Source of the DNA: Pachyseris speciosa
Taxonomy: Eukaryota; Cnidaria; Anthozoa; Scleractinia; Pachyseridae
Direction: 5' to 3'
DNA: 64,000 bases
Assembly (NCBI GenBank): GCA_016490735.1
Contig: JAEMWC010000277.1
Span: 162,501-226,500 of the forward strand
The notes below the pieces were generated by a model, which did not search any database, was not told where the DNA came from, and was given only the letters and a program-made list of their open reading frames with translations. Positions 44,620-55,573 of the stretch are shown here, piece after piece (position 1 is the stretch's first letter; each line of letters opens with the position of its first letter). The position numbers were made by a program, and so were the translations under genes.

Positions 44620-44642
44620 CGTTGATAAACCAAATTTTCGTG
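44392..44642 (+). repeat. Inverted arm of Penelope-like element, right
   Basis: Head-to-head copy of the element's own 3' end (C-terminal codons and UTR) reading on the plus strand. Such inverted pseudo-LTRs are known in Penelope-like elements. Confidence 0.93.
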
Positions 44643-45111
44643 ATTGTGATGTATTCTCGCCCTCACGCAATGTCCCATCAAAGAGAGCGTTGTGTAACAC
44701 CCAGAAAGTTACAGCATGGTAACTGTTTTTTGCCACAATATTGAATTACTTTCAAAAAAATTTTTTATAGTGATCGTTTATTTAAGCGAAAGGATAGCCT
44801 TTCTGAACAAGATCGGTGTTTTCGGGGCTAGATTTCAGAATACGCGGTTATTTCATTGACATTGAATAACAATTAGCGTCCATGGTAATATGTCTCTAGC
44901 TTGGAAAGCTATTTCACACATTTAAGTAATCATGAACTATGCCATGAGTAATTCGATAAGAATTCAATAAGTGCCTGTCTCTGTTTAAGGAAGCTCGAAA
45001 GGGTTTTTTAACCGCGCGAAGAGTGGATCCAAATGGATGTATCCCGTGCGTGTTCTTACGCGATCCTCCCGCGAAGTTACGAGGTGCGAGCAGTGGGAGT
45101 TGTAAACAACA

Positions 45112-45361
45112 ATGGCGGCCTCAAATGAAAAAGTAAGTCTGTCTTCTGAAGCTGAATGCCGCTATTTGCGGAATAAAAAGGGGAAGTTTGCTTCTAAAAA
45201 GAGCGTTGAGAACAGTGTACGTTCCGTCAACAAGATGACTCGGGCAAGAAAGTCAGCAAAGAAGCGTCGTTTTGAGGATGATGATCAAGAACCCGCGATC
45301 AACGATTTTATAGCTCGCAAAAAACAAATAAACAAACCAACAAACAAGACGGTAGAATTTG
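45112..45361 (+). CDS. First exon of an unknown basic nuclear-type protein
   Basis: ACAACAATGG at 45,112 is a good start context, in a GC-richer patch. The frame encodes MAASNEKVSLSSEAECRYLR, then NKKGKFASKKSVEN and TRARKSAKKRRFEDDDQEPA, a basic NLS-like cluster next to acidic residues. It ends VEFG at a consensus donor, G|GTACGT. Splicing to 45,501 keeps the frame. I recognise no family. Neighbours on the plus strand are a second exon and, further on, an exonuclease exon that may or may not belong to it. Confidence 0.6.
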
Positions 45362-45500
45362 GTACGTAAAATTTTACAACACTACACTACACTACACTAC
45401 ATTACACTACACATGGCTTTAAATACTTTCGAATCATTGGCTGTTGAATGTCATAAACGTATTTAAAAAAATCCAAACTTCATCATACATGTACACACAG

Positions 45501-45604
45501 GACTCAGGCAAGGAAACAGTCGGAAATTGCGTGTAGCATGTAGTCGGGTCACGAATTATTGGCATGGAGGTGTTAGCAAAAAGGTTGGACAAGTTATGAA
45601 AACG
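45501..45604 (+). CDS. Second exon of the same unknown gene
   Basis: The acceptor TACACACAG precedes GACTCAGG. The joined phase gives LRQGNSRKLRVACSRVTNYW and then HGGVSKKVGQVMKT, ending exactly at a GTAAGC donor in phase 0. Both splice sites and the phase agree, which supports a real gene. No later exon is identified with confidence. Confidence 0.55.
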
Positions 45605-46035
45605 GTAAGCAATGAATTTAAGGATCCAGTTTTTACTGAAGCTCGGCTTTTTTATTCACAATTTAACAAGTAAATATTACATTGTTTCTCAAGGAGTTCA
45701 TTCAAAAGGAACTTCAACTTCACGTAAGCTTAATTTTATATGAAACAATTTTAACTCAAACAACTACAAAGTACAAATAAGTATACATGCAGTTTAAAAA
45801 GTTTAAAACTTGACAAATATACCTGTACAGAAATTGAATGTAATCAGTCACTTCACACTATAAATAAGTTGCTGAAAATGGATAACTTGTCAATAGTTTG
45901 TACTTGAAAGAGAGATCAGATATGCACTGTACAAATACCATAAATCCTGCACAGCTCCGCAGTGTTTTAATACCCCCAAGACTTCTCCGTGACGGAGGCT
46001 GCAGATATTCCAACCAGCTGCATGAAATTTAAGTA

Positions 46036-46272
46036 TTGTTCTGTGAAAGTCTTCCAGTTTTGAAATTCCTTCGAAGTCAACTGAACAACACTTTGAAATC
46101 TTCGCCGAAAAACAAATTGGGTTGTGTTTATAAGGCACTGTTTAATTGTGAATTTTCCGCTCACGACGCATTGGAAGATGTGAAAGCACTTAGAAGGATT
46201 CTGTTTTCTCCGCCACCCGAGCCAAGCGCTGAAACTATTATGAATCGCCCTGCAACAAGCAACAGTTCTTGA
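46036..46272 (+). CDS. DEDDh exonuclease domain, C-terminal exon (partial)
   Basis: The frame has FCESLPVLKFLRSQ, then KNKLGCVYKALF, then EFSAHDALEDVKALRRIL. HDALEDVKAL is the ExoIII motif of DnaQ-like 3'-5' exonucleases, with its catalytic His and Asp. The frame ends SNSS and a stop. There is no ATG, and an upstream stop abuts, so it starts as an internal exon; TTTAAG just before could be a weak acceptor. The ExoI and ExoII motifs are not seen nearby. It could be the last exon of a cnidarian exonuclease-domain gene or an isolated fragment. Confidence 0.55.
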   Translation: MFCESLPVLKFLRSQLNNTLKSSPKNKLGCVYKALFNCEFSAHDALEDVKALRRILFSPPPEPSAETIMNRPATSNSS

Positions 46273-46798
46273 GCGTTGACAAGAAGTTGTTGACACCTTC
46301 AGCAGAAATCTCACTTACCTTCCGAATCGCTCTGTAAAGTTAACAACAATCCAGTAGTTGGCAGACTCCGGTTTGGCCTTCAGTGCTCTTCACGAAATTT
46401 CAAACTTGGAATAAACAGTCTTTATGGAGTTATGACACTCCCTCCATCGCCTCGAAACTTCTCGTGTCACCAAACCAAATCGTCGAGAATTTCATTGAAC
46501 AGAAGAATAATTTCGTCAATATTAGAGTATTTCCACGAACAATAAACAAGATCTTTCTCTTTGCTTTGATCTCATCTACTTTTAGCCTGTTAATTCCTCT
46601 ATTAATTGCCTTGGTAAGCAGATACGACGAGAGACAATGGAGTCCGATAGAATTTCGAGTCTGTATGAGTCTGGCAACTCGCGCGAATAAGGTCTGCGGT
46701 AACATGAAGAGCGCGACCGGAAATAATGATTTGCGCGAAATCGCGCGAACCGGAAATAAAAGGTCCTAAAATGATTATCAATTTATCTCAAAATTTTG

Positions 46799-47021
46799 CT
46801 CGGTGACCTATGTTGAAATTTTTCATGCAAATAGCATTCAACTTAATCTTATATTTTAGACATTTAAGAAAAAATCTGTAGAGTAGATGTTTTTTAATCC
46901 TTAAGAGGCTATTTTTCGAGTTATCTCCGTTTCCACTCTACAGAATTTTCTAAAATTTTCACAGAAAGTGAATAATATTGCAAACTTTGAAAAACGCTTA
47001 TAAAAAATATAGGTCACCGAG
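46799..47021. mobile_element. MITE with CTCGGTGACCTAT ends
   Basis: CTCGGTGACCTAT at the left and ATAGGTCACCGAG at the right are exact inverted complements 223 bp apart. Inside, TTCCACTCTACAGA and TCTGTAGAGTAGA also pair loosely. No ORF. Confidence 0.75.
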
Positions 47022-47309
47022 TTAGTTTTAAAGATAAATTTAAGAAAGTGACTTTTTAGGGGTAGGTCTTTAGAGAGGTATGGTTACCATGACAACGCAC
47101 ATGACGTCAGAAGTTGTCTCAATGGAAAGTTAAACAACCCTGTTGTAAGATAACCTACAATTTGTTTAATGACTTACAGCAAAAAAAAAGTTAATCTTGA
47201 ATTGTTTTCACATGAATATCAGCTGTAAGAAACCCTTTCGAGCCTCCTTAAGCAGTAAAATCGATCATATTTTTCTCCCAAACAAGTGTGTTGCATGTCT
47301 AATAATAAC

Positions 47310-47315
47310 AACAAC

Positions 47316-47348
<33 letters not shown>

Positions 47349-47612
47349 CACTTTATTAAAGTCTCAAATCGTTCTAGCCGAGAATAGATGCTCTACTAAC
47401 TGAGGAGACTAAATCAAATTAACGCTAAATCAAATCAAATCAAATGTTGGTTTTTGGCGAGAGGGGAAAACCTGAGTGCCCGGAGAAAAACCTCTCGGAG
47501 CTGAGTAGAGAACCAACAAACTCAGCCCACTTATGACGCCGAGTTCGGGAATCGAACCCGGGACACATTGGTGGAAGGCGAGCGCTCTCTCCACTGGGTT
47601 AACCCTGGTGCT
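47310..47612 (-). mobile_element. tRNA-derived SINE (family I), minus strand
   Basis: Same body as 37,196-37,470, with an (AAT)n run at 47,310-47,348 representing its 3' end. The B-box region GGTTCGATTCCCGAACTC is kept on the minus strand; the A box is altered (CCACTGGGTTAACCC on the plus strand). Confidence 0.85.
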
Positions 47613-49220
47613 TTTGGTACAAAAGCTCTGCTGATTACTTTGTTTACGTTGATTCAGTGTAGCGATAATGTGACATTGTATGTTGTGTCAAACATAAGAT
47701 CTAAGCTTTCACCTGATATTCAACAACACGCGGTACTCATCATGTGACGGGGGAGTCAATTCATTGCTGAATGTTCCAATCCTTTGCTCAAACGAATTAG
47801 TTGTTCCTTGTCTAAGTCGTCCGAGGATAAGAAATGTCTTATTTCCTTGATTACGGTCGCAGGAAATTTATTTACAAACACTCGGTGGCAAGAGTATGCC
47901 TAGTTTTGTTATATAAACATATGCTTTGGGCGTTGTTTTCTCTCTGTTCTCTTGTCTTGAACTCCAACCGTACCCTTCAGTGCTAATGGCATCAAACTAA
48001 CTTGTTTTGATTTAAGACATTCATTCCTCCCTGCTGCATTCTTCCATGGGGTGACAAGAAAAATCGTCGACAGGAAAGGCAATTTCATTATCGCTTTAAT
48101 TTATCAGCGTGCAGTTTTCGTCGATTTCGATCAACAGTTCTCGGAGCTTGTGTACATAATCGTATTAGCTTTCCACTTTTCAAATCCACAAAGGCATATT
48201 CAAGAGGATGGGCCCAAAAATCATCCGCTTTACAATCTTCACAGGCTCTGATCGACGCCATTCATACAGTATTCACCTCATGATACATAAACAGTCGAGC
48301 AAGAATCTATACATTTCTACTTCACCCTGAAACTTGCAAACTTTGAGCAAAGAAGACTGCGGGGACAAATACAATACTTCAGTTTCAGTTTCAGTTTATT
48401 TTTTGCCACTTATTGTTGTTTTAAATTACACGATAAATAGGTATTTAACTACAAGAGATATTAAATAATCGATAAGAGAAAAGCATTAGGCGAGGATGCC
48501 CATATAGAAACCATCAGGGCTTATTCGGGCTACAGGCACCTCAAGAAAATACAACTATAAAATGATAATGATAAATATAATACAATATAATGATACTTAC
48601 CAAGGGAAGAGACAGAAGAGATGTTTCATCCAAGTTTAATGAAAAAATTAATCAGAATCGAGTGATTAAGTGAGTGAGTGAGTGAGTGAGTGAGTGAGTG
48701 AGTGAGTGAGTGAGTGAGTGAGTGAGTGAGTGAGTGAGTGAGTGAGTGAGTGAGTGACTTTGGAGGGCCTCCTATACCTCATGGCATGACTACGTTATCC
48801 ATGAGCTAGAAATGTATAAACGAAACGTGGGAAATTTTCTTACCACTGCAGCCTCCAGTTTCTCGTCAAGGAAAAACCATAACGGGAAACAGAATTGAAA
48901 AAGATAAGCACCATCTCTTTCGGTTCGTTTTCTGATTTTGGAAAAATCCTTACCTTTATTCAGGGCAACGGTCATCCCAAGCGGTTCCCTCTTCCACAAA
49001 GCAAGCAAACAGTGTTTTTATAGACGCTCATTGTGGTGTCAGCGGTTACTGTAAAACCACCCTCTCAATTTCTGTGACTGTAATTCATTAGTAGTATGGT
49101 ACAGTATGGTATCCCTAATTTAGCGCTAAACAAAAGAATAGAGAGAAGTCTGTCTTTCTCACATCGGGCGCATTGCGCTTAGCTTGTGTTGGAGTCTTTT
49201 TCTTTGCAGTGTATATATTA
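47613..49220. other. Gene-free stretch
   Basis: No supported gene. It contains a CAGTTT repeat near 48,381-48,400 at the edge of an interspersed repeat-like segment, and the GAGT microsatellite listed separately. Confidence 0.55.
48665..48757. repeat. (GAGT)n microsatellite
   Basis: About 22 uninterrupted four-base units. A likely polymorphic locus; no coding role seen. Confidence 0.95.
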
Positions 49221-50293
49221 GCCTCCCACGCAGTCGTTTTTAGGGGAGTCGTATTTCACCTCCTCCCCACAAACGCCTGCTTCCCCGAAGCCAACATTCC
49301 TTCCCCATTGTTTGGCTCGTGGGCGTCCTAGCCAATCACGATCGAGTAACTGGCAAGCGCTGACAAGTAAAATTATTGAACCTAATGCGTCTCTTTCTCT
49401 CGCGAATTTGTAAACGTATCAAAGCGCTGAAGCCGATTTGTTTTAGAGTAATACGATGTGTTACGAGAGACCTTTAAAACTTGTAAACGCGAATAAGAAT
49501 TTAGACGCGACCGAGTTACAGATCTAAAGCATTTATCAGTCCATCAAACGTAGAGTAAACCGGCGTGAAATTATCACACATGGCACAACAACAAAGCTGG
49601 ATCTCTGAAATCTCTCACGGTCCTGCATTAAATCAGATGAAATTCGCCCACACAACGACCCCAAAAAGTCCTGGAGAAGCGGTCAAAGGTTATCAAACAC
49701 CGGTGACATAGACTGTGCCAATTCGTCTGCTTTTTTTCTTCAGTTCATGCGAAGCGGACGGTAAAATTATGTAGCTTGCTGCCTCGCCGCTCGCTCGATC
49801 CATTGCGCGCTGTGGTCTACCGATGGCAAAATCTCCCGTTCCTCCAAATTACTCAGACTAACCGACGATACGCCAATACTTCTTAAATAACTGACTTGGC
49901 CCTTCATCAAATTCACGAGAGGTGACCACAACAGCTACAACAGGACCAGGAGTAGCGGCGAGGATATCGAAGATTGAAGGCGAAGCTTGATAAATAAGTG
50001 GCTATCGTAACTAGTGGGCAAATTGACGAAAATGCCGCTGTTTCCTCTGACAGATTCTTAAATTGAAGTCAGTTGATAGGCACTCAAAGAGGAATTCTGA
50101 ATCAGAGCTCGCTCAAGCTCTGTCTCTGTAATGTTGAACTATAACTCCCGCGAGGCCAAGGTCAACTTTCCAGAATTTAGTAGGTAAAATGTGATTGGCC
50201 AAGCGGCGGGAAAGGAATGTTGGCTTCGGGGAAGCAGGCGTTTGTGGGGAGGAGGTGAAATACGACTCCCCTAAAAACGACTGCGTGGGAGGC
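49221..50293. mobile_element. 1.07-kb TIR element (non-autonomous DNA transposon)
   Basis: Terminal inverted repeats of about 85 bp: GCCTCCCACGCAGTCGTTTT at the left and its complement AAAACGACTGCGTGGGAGGC at the right, with very few mismatches. TA lies on both outer sides, so the target duplication may be TA. The interior has no transposase. Its right end lies about 600 bp before the gag start of BEL-2. Confidence 0.85.
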
Positions 50294-50294
50294 T

Positions 50295-50897
50295 ATGTAT
50301 ATATCCGTACTGGTATAAACAGCCCCAGTTTCCGGATTATGATTATTGCGTGACTCGATTGAAAGCGTGATTTGTGAACTGAACAGTTTGTTTGTTATTT
50401 GTTCCAGTTATCAGTTAATCGTTTTGACAGTTCTCAGCCTATGAATAGTTCTTTTAGTAATTTCGTTTAAGGTTAGAATTTCTAGGCGTGTATTTTCAGT
50501 AGTGATTAGCGCCGGTCTCACGTACATCAGTTTTATACGCTCGTTTGATTGTTCATTTCAAGCTAGAGAGACTCACTCTTCAGGTACAATTCGTTTTCTT
50601 TAGTTTGATCTTATATTTAAACCTTTTTATTTCTTTGTTGTTACATTGTATTTTTATGCTAGATTTTGAGGCGTAATCTCTAAGGCAGTTATTATAGCAT
50701 TGTTTTCAAACCCCTTTTGTTTTAGAATCTTGTGTCAATAAACATTATTGGCAGAACTCTGTCGTGGCTTGTTCGCTTGATTCCTTCTGTACCAAAATTT
50801 CTGAAGAAGAGAAATCCACATCCTTAGACGAGGTCTACAGGCATCGAAGGGGATTTATTTGGTTTTCGGTAATTAGGAGCAAACGATTCCATGAATC
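50295..50897 (+). promoter_or_regulatory. Probable 5' LTR and leader of BEL-2
   Basis: The region precedes the BEL-2 gag start. TATA-like sequences lie at 50,297-50,303 and 50,310-50,316, and a polyadenylation signal CAATAAAC near 50,735, as in the R region of an LTR. The exact LTR borders and primer-binding site could not be fixed because no 3' LTR remains for comparison. Confidence 0.4.
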
Positions 50898-51583
50898 ATG
50901 AGTGACGGAGAAGACGAAATTGAAACCACACATGCCACTGCAGAAGAAAGTACTTCAGTGGGAACAGTGGACCGTGCGACCATGTTAAAGGCCCAGCGTA
51001 AAACACTTCGAGGAAGAATCACTCGTACGATAAAAAGGGTCAAGAAATTCATCAACGATCGAGATCAGACCAAGAGACGCTTGGAGAAAGAAATTCAAGG
51101 ACTCCGGAAAGATTTTAATCTGACCTGCGAGATACATGCAGAACTTTATAACTTTGCAAAATCGAGCCAAGTCCCTCGATTAGACGAGTGGGAAAACGAG
51201 CTCATGAATGATGTTTCTGCATCGAAGAAGAAGTCGAGACGTATTTCAAGTCATTGCAAGGTCTGCATGGAGCCCCACCGAGTCAAGAACAAGCACCTCT
51301 TATCGAAGAAGAGATCAATAGCGTGCAAGCCGTGCCTACAGGATATCATGATGGACAACAAGCGATTGTTCAGGAACAAGGGCCTCCTTCAACAACCCAC
51401 CAAGATAATCACATGGAAGAGAATGAAACACCATCGCCTGCAAGCGATACCAGTTCTGGAAACAACATATCTGTTGAAAATGGGAGCATTTTCGCGCCAA
51501 CTGGATCGTCTACTTCCCACCCAAGTGCCTCGTTGCAAAATTCCGTAGAACAGGCGATACAACAGGAGTGTCACGCTAAATAA
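50898..51583 (+). pseudogene. BEL-2 gag N-terminal part, frameshifted
   Basis: The ATG at 50,898 starts SDGEDEIETTHATAEESTSV, then a basic coiled-coil-like part (RRLEKEIQGLRKDF) and VPRLDEWENELMNDV. Near 51,225 the frame changes; the natural continuation reads EVETYFKSLQGLHGAPPSQE in the frame shared with the downstream polyprotein. It then meets an in-frame TAA at 51,581-51,583, after which the same frame continues RNTSEIGLRKVDRSFDAW. Confidence 0.75.
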
Positions 51584-51649
51584 CGAAACACGAGCGAAAT
51601 TGGATTACGAAAGGTCGACCGCTCGTTTGATGCGTGGATAGATGATCTT

Positions 51650-54220
51650 GTGGAGTTTGAAGAAACTCGTCTACCTTCTGCCGTGCGTGGAATGTCCATC
51701 GTAGATGCTTTGTACAAGCTTGAAGCAAGCAAAGACATTCCGATCATAAAGCTTTCCTCCTTTAATGGAAGTCCATTGCGCTACGTGGAATTTGTCGAAC
51801 AATTTAAAGTACACATTCATGACAAACCGCACTTGACAGACGACACGCGAATGGTTCAATTACGAATGCACGTCATAGGCGACGCTGAGCGCATGATATC
51901 CGGTCTCGGATCACAAGGAATCATGTACGCCACTGCAATAAAAACAATTAAGGAACATTTCGGCCAACCAAGCGTCATTGCGAGAGCATTCATTAGCAAG
52001 CTGACGGAAAGAAGAAAAATTCATTCAAATGACAGACAAGCGCTTCGTGAGTTTTCCATTGACATGATTAATTGCCTTGCAACACTTCGTCAGATAAACT
52101 ACTTTGCCGATGTCAACGCCAATGATAATCTCCACAAGATAGTAGGATGCTTGCCAGATCACCTCATTGAGAAGTGGAAGAATATGGCGACCGAAATCAG
52201 GGAAAGGGGAGAAATTCCACAAATAGAGCACATCAGCAACTTCGTCCGAAAGCGCGTCAAAGCTAAATTTAACCCCGATTTTGGTGACGTTTGTCGATGG
52301 AGCGAAAGTCGAGGAAGCGGCGGTGCCAAAGGAAAAGGAATCCATTCCAATCAGAAGACTCCAAGAAGAACATTAAAGTGCTTCATCTGTCAGCAAGAGC
52401 ACAGAGTTCACGAATGCCCAACCATGGCTATTTGTTCACCGGAAGAGAGAATACAGCACGCCATGGATCAGAGACTCTGCTTTTCGTGTTTATGTCGAGG
52501 TCATCCCACAAGGGAATGCAGATCGAGAAACAAATGCGGCAAGAATGGCTGTACTCGTGCACATCACCCACTTCTCCATACAGATCCTCCAACCAACAGT
52601 CGATTGGCATCAATCCTCGACAAGGGTTGCATAATGCCAGTGGTTCGGGTCCAGTTTAAGGCAGCCAATGGAAGAGTCCGGGAAGGTAACGTTCTTGTCG
52701 ATAGCGGAGCAGGCACGACAGTCATCAGAAAGGACTTCGCTAACGCCCTTGGCCTTCAAGGAAGATCAGAACGACTTGACCTGGCTGTTGTCGGAGGTGA
52801 AAGAATACAACAAGATAAAAGCAGGAGAGTGAAATTTTGGATATCTCCGCTAGACAAAGAAGAAGAATTCATTATTGAGGCTCATGAAATTGTCAACACA
52901 ATGCTGAGCGTTCCTGCCCTTGACAGAAAATGGCTCAATTCGTTCTCGCACCTTCGCGATGTTGAATTTCCGCATAAAGCAGGACCAATTGATTTAATCC
53001 TGGGTGTTCAGTACAGCCACCTTCACGCAGAGGAAGAGGTCCGTCAAGGTTTGCCATTCGAACCAGTAGGAAAGCGTACCCGCTTAGGCTGGCACGTGAT
53101 TGGAGCGGACAACACTAAGGGACCACCACAGATATGTTCAATCAGCCTCGTCCAAAGGATCAACATGGAGCGGTTTTATGAGTTTGAAACACTTGGAGTA
53201 CAAGGACGTGACTGTTCTTGTCCAAAGGTAGCCTTGTCGGCAGACGATCGAAAGGCAATGGAGTTATTTGAAGCCTCCTGCACCAGAGTGGGCAATCGGT
53301 ACGTCATAGGTCTTCCATGGAAAAATGAGCCTTCCTTACTGCCAAACAATTATCCTCTTGCGAAGCGACGCCTTGAATCCTTGGAACGAAGCCTATCCAA
53401 GGACCATGCGAAAACCCAGATGTACAACCGTGCAATCGAAGAGTATGTAGCCAACGGCTGGGCCAGCCCACTAACAGAAGAAGAGGAAAAACAAGACATC
53501 AAGCCAGTCTATTACCTTCCACATCATGGTGTCTACCGTCCCGACAAACCAAGCACCCCCCTCCGAGTGGTCTTCGACCCCGCCTGTCAGTACCAAGGAG
53601 TTTCCCTCAACTCATTTCTCTACAAGGGACCTTGTCTGATAGGCAATCTGTTAGGCGTCCTGCTGCGTTTTCGCGAAGATCACATTGGGTTTGCTGGGGA
53701 CATCTCCAAAATGTATTTGCAGATCCTTTTACCCGAGAGGGACACTCATGTTCACCGATTTCTCTGGCGAAATCTCCAGACACAGTCTCTGCCCACAACT
53801 TACGTCCTTTACAGAGTAACCTTTGGTGATAAACCGTCGCCTGACATGGCCAGTTATGTAATGTTGCGAATTGCCACAGAAAACGAGGAGGAGTACCCCG
53901 ATGCATCAGCAATTTTGCGCCGAGATCGCTACATGGATGATCTCATTCACTCCTGTTCGGCCCCCGAGGAAGCAGTAAGCCGCATGAAAGCCCTTGATCA
54001 AGTTCTCGCAAAGGGGAGTTTCAAAATAAAGGAATGGTACTGCTCATCTAACATCGCAACAAAAGAAGTCGAAAGCGAAAACGGTACCAAGACAGCAGCG
54101 GCTGAAGACAAAGGTGAGAATGCTGAATCCATTCAACAACAGGCCTCATCAGTGACGGAAGTCAATTTGGATGGAGAGAGAGGACAGATAAAGACTCTTG
54201 GAGTCGGCTGGAACCCGTGA
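51650..54220 (+). pseudogene. BEL-2 gag-protease-reverse transcriptase
   Basis: 856 open codons, entered from the in-frame TAA at 51,581. DUF1759-type gag lies at about residues 25-190 (KLSSFNGSPLRYVEFVEQF, VKTIKEHFGQP-like). Zinc knuckles are at about 245-300 (CFICQQEHRVHEC, CFSCLCRGHPTREC). The protease has VLVDSGAGTTVIRKDFA with the catalytic DSG intact and IDLILGVQYSHL. The RT has KPVYYLPHHGVYRP, LRVVFDPACQ, FAGDISKMYLQI (first Asp) and RDRYMDDLIHSC (YMDD catalytic pair). It ends at TGA 54,218-54,220, after which the same frame goes on. Confidence 0.9.
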
Positions 54221-55573
54221 ACAGATACCTTGAATTTTGCTGTGAAGGATCTTCACCTAAGCGGCCAATTCACAAAGCGAACAGTGCTATCGTAGATATC
54301 GCAGATTTATGATCCCCTTGGATTGGCGTCAGCCGTCACAATTAAAGCAAGAGTTGCCCTACAAGAAACCTGGAAAATGAAGAAGTTTGACTGGGATGAT
54401 CCTTTGCCAGAAGACATGAAGTGTCAGTGGATCAAGATCTTAGCAGACATCGAGAAGTTAAAGTCCGTGAAATTCCCAAGATGTATCAAGCCGTGCGTCA
54501 CAACAGGCCCCTCTCAGCTGCATGTCTTTGCAGATGCTAGTATTGATGCTTATGGAGCGGTTGCATACATGTTATGGCCTACTCAAGACGTTCCAGAAGT
54601 TCGCTTAATTTCAGCGAAAGCGACAGTAGCCCCGCTTCGTCAAAGCACTATTCCGCGCCTTGAGCTGATGGCAGCTCTCATGGTTTCAAGGCTTGCTAAA
54701 ACCATTTACGAAGAATTCAAAGTGAAGCCCGAAACTGTACGACTCTGGTCTGATTCCAAGATAGTGCTCCATTGGCTTCGTTCTGACTCGACATGTATGA
54801 AAGCCTTCGTGGGTGTCCGTGTAGCGGAAATACAATCCACCTGGGAACCACAGAATTGGAGATATGTCCCAACCGATCAGAACCCAGCCGATGACCTTAG
54901 TAGGGGATTGACTACCGAAGATCTCAAAGGAAGATGGCTGGAAGGTCCTCCGTTCTTAAAGGAACCTGAAGAAGAATGGCCCGTAGAACCAGTCCAAGTA
55001 TCCAATGAAGAGGACCCAGAAATGAAGAAAACACACCCCAAACAAGTGGGAGCAGTGGTACTGAGAAATGATCTCCTCAACCCAGCCAAGTTTACTAATT
55101 GGCCAAGACTACTGAGAATTACAGCCTATTGTATGCGATTCCTGTCAAACACAAGGAACAAGGCGGGAAACAGGGAATCCAACTCTCATCGACGTGACGG
55201 ACCTCTAGTACCCAGTGAAATAGAAGAGGCCGAACGTTATTGGTATATGGCAGCTCAAAGAGAGATGGGAGACTGGAAGACTCGTTTCAGTGACTTAACA
55301 CCGTTCATTGAAGAGGGCGTGGTCAGAGTCGGAGGCAGACTGCGAAATGCACCACTCACTTATGACGAGATACATCCAATACTGCGGCCAGCAAGCCACC
55401 CAATTTCCAAATTGATCATGCGGGAAGTCCACACTAAAGTCGCTCATGGGGGACCTGAAAGAACCCTGTCAGAAAGTCGTCGGAAGCTCTGGATAACTCG
55501 AGGACGAAACTTAGCCAAGAGCATCATTAAAGATTGCATCATATGCAGAAAGCTTCGCCAGCTAAGTGTTTGA
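54221..55573 (+). pseudogene. BEL-2 RNase H and integrase zinc domain, truncated
   Basis: Same frame as the preceding polyprotein. After the TGA it reads TDTLNFAVKDLHLSGQ, meets a TAG at 54,290-54,292, then IYDPLGLASAVTIKARV. RNase H shows LHVFADASIDAYGAVAY, TIPRLELMAALMVSRL, RLWSDSKIVLHWL and NPADDLSRG. EAERYWYMAAQREM and RVGGRLRNAPLTYDEIHPIL lead to the zinc motif (HTKVAHGGPERTL, CIICRKL), where the element breaks off. Confidence 0.88.

Larger units (their letters stand above)
50898..55573 (+). mobile_element. BEL/Pao LTR retrotransposon (BEL-2), 3'-truncated
   Basis: Gag, protease, RT, RNase H and the start of integrase lie in order on the plus strand. The element stops inside the integrase zinc domain, and no integrase core or 3' LTR follows. 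It is not a close relative of BEL-1: gag and pol differ throughout and it lies on the opposite strand. Confidence 0.9.

Noticed and set aside
46383..46769. 128-residue ORF after the exonuclease exon
   Set aside because: It starts at a non-ATG codon, shows no domain, and has no matching splice context.
48665..48757. CRISPR-like or satellite array
   Set aside because: It is a plain four-base microsatellite with no spacers; the genome is eukaryotic.
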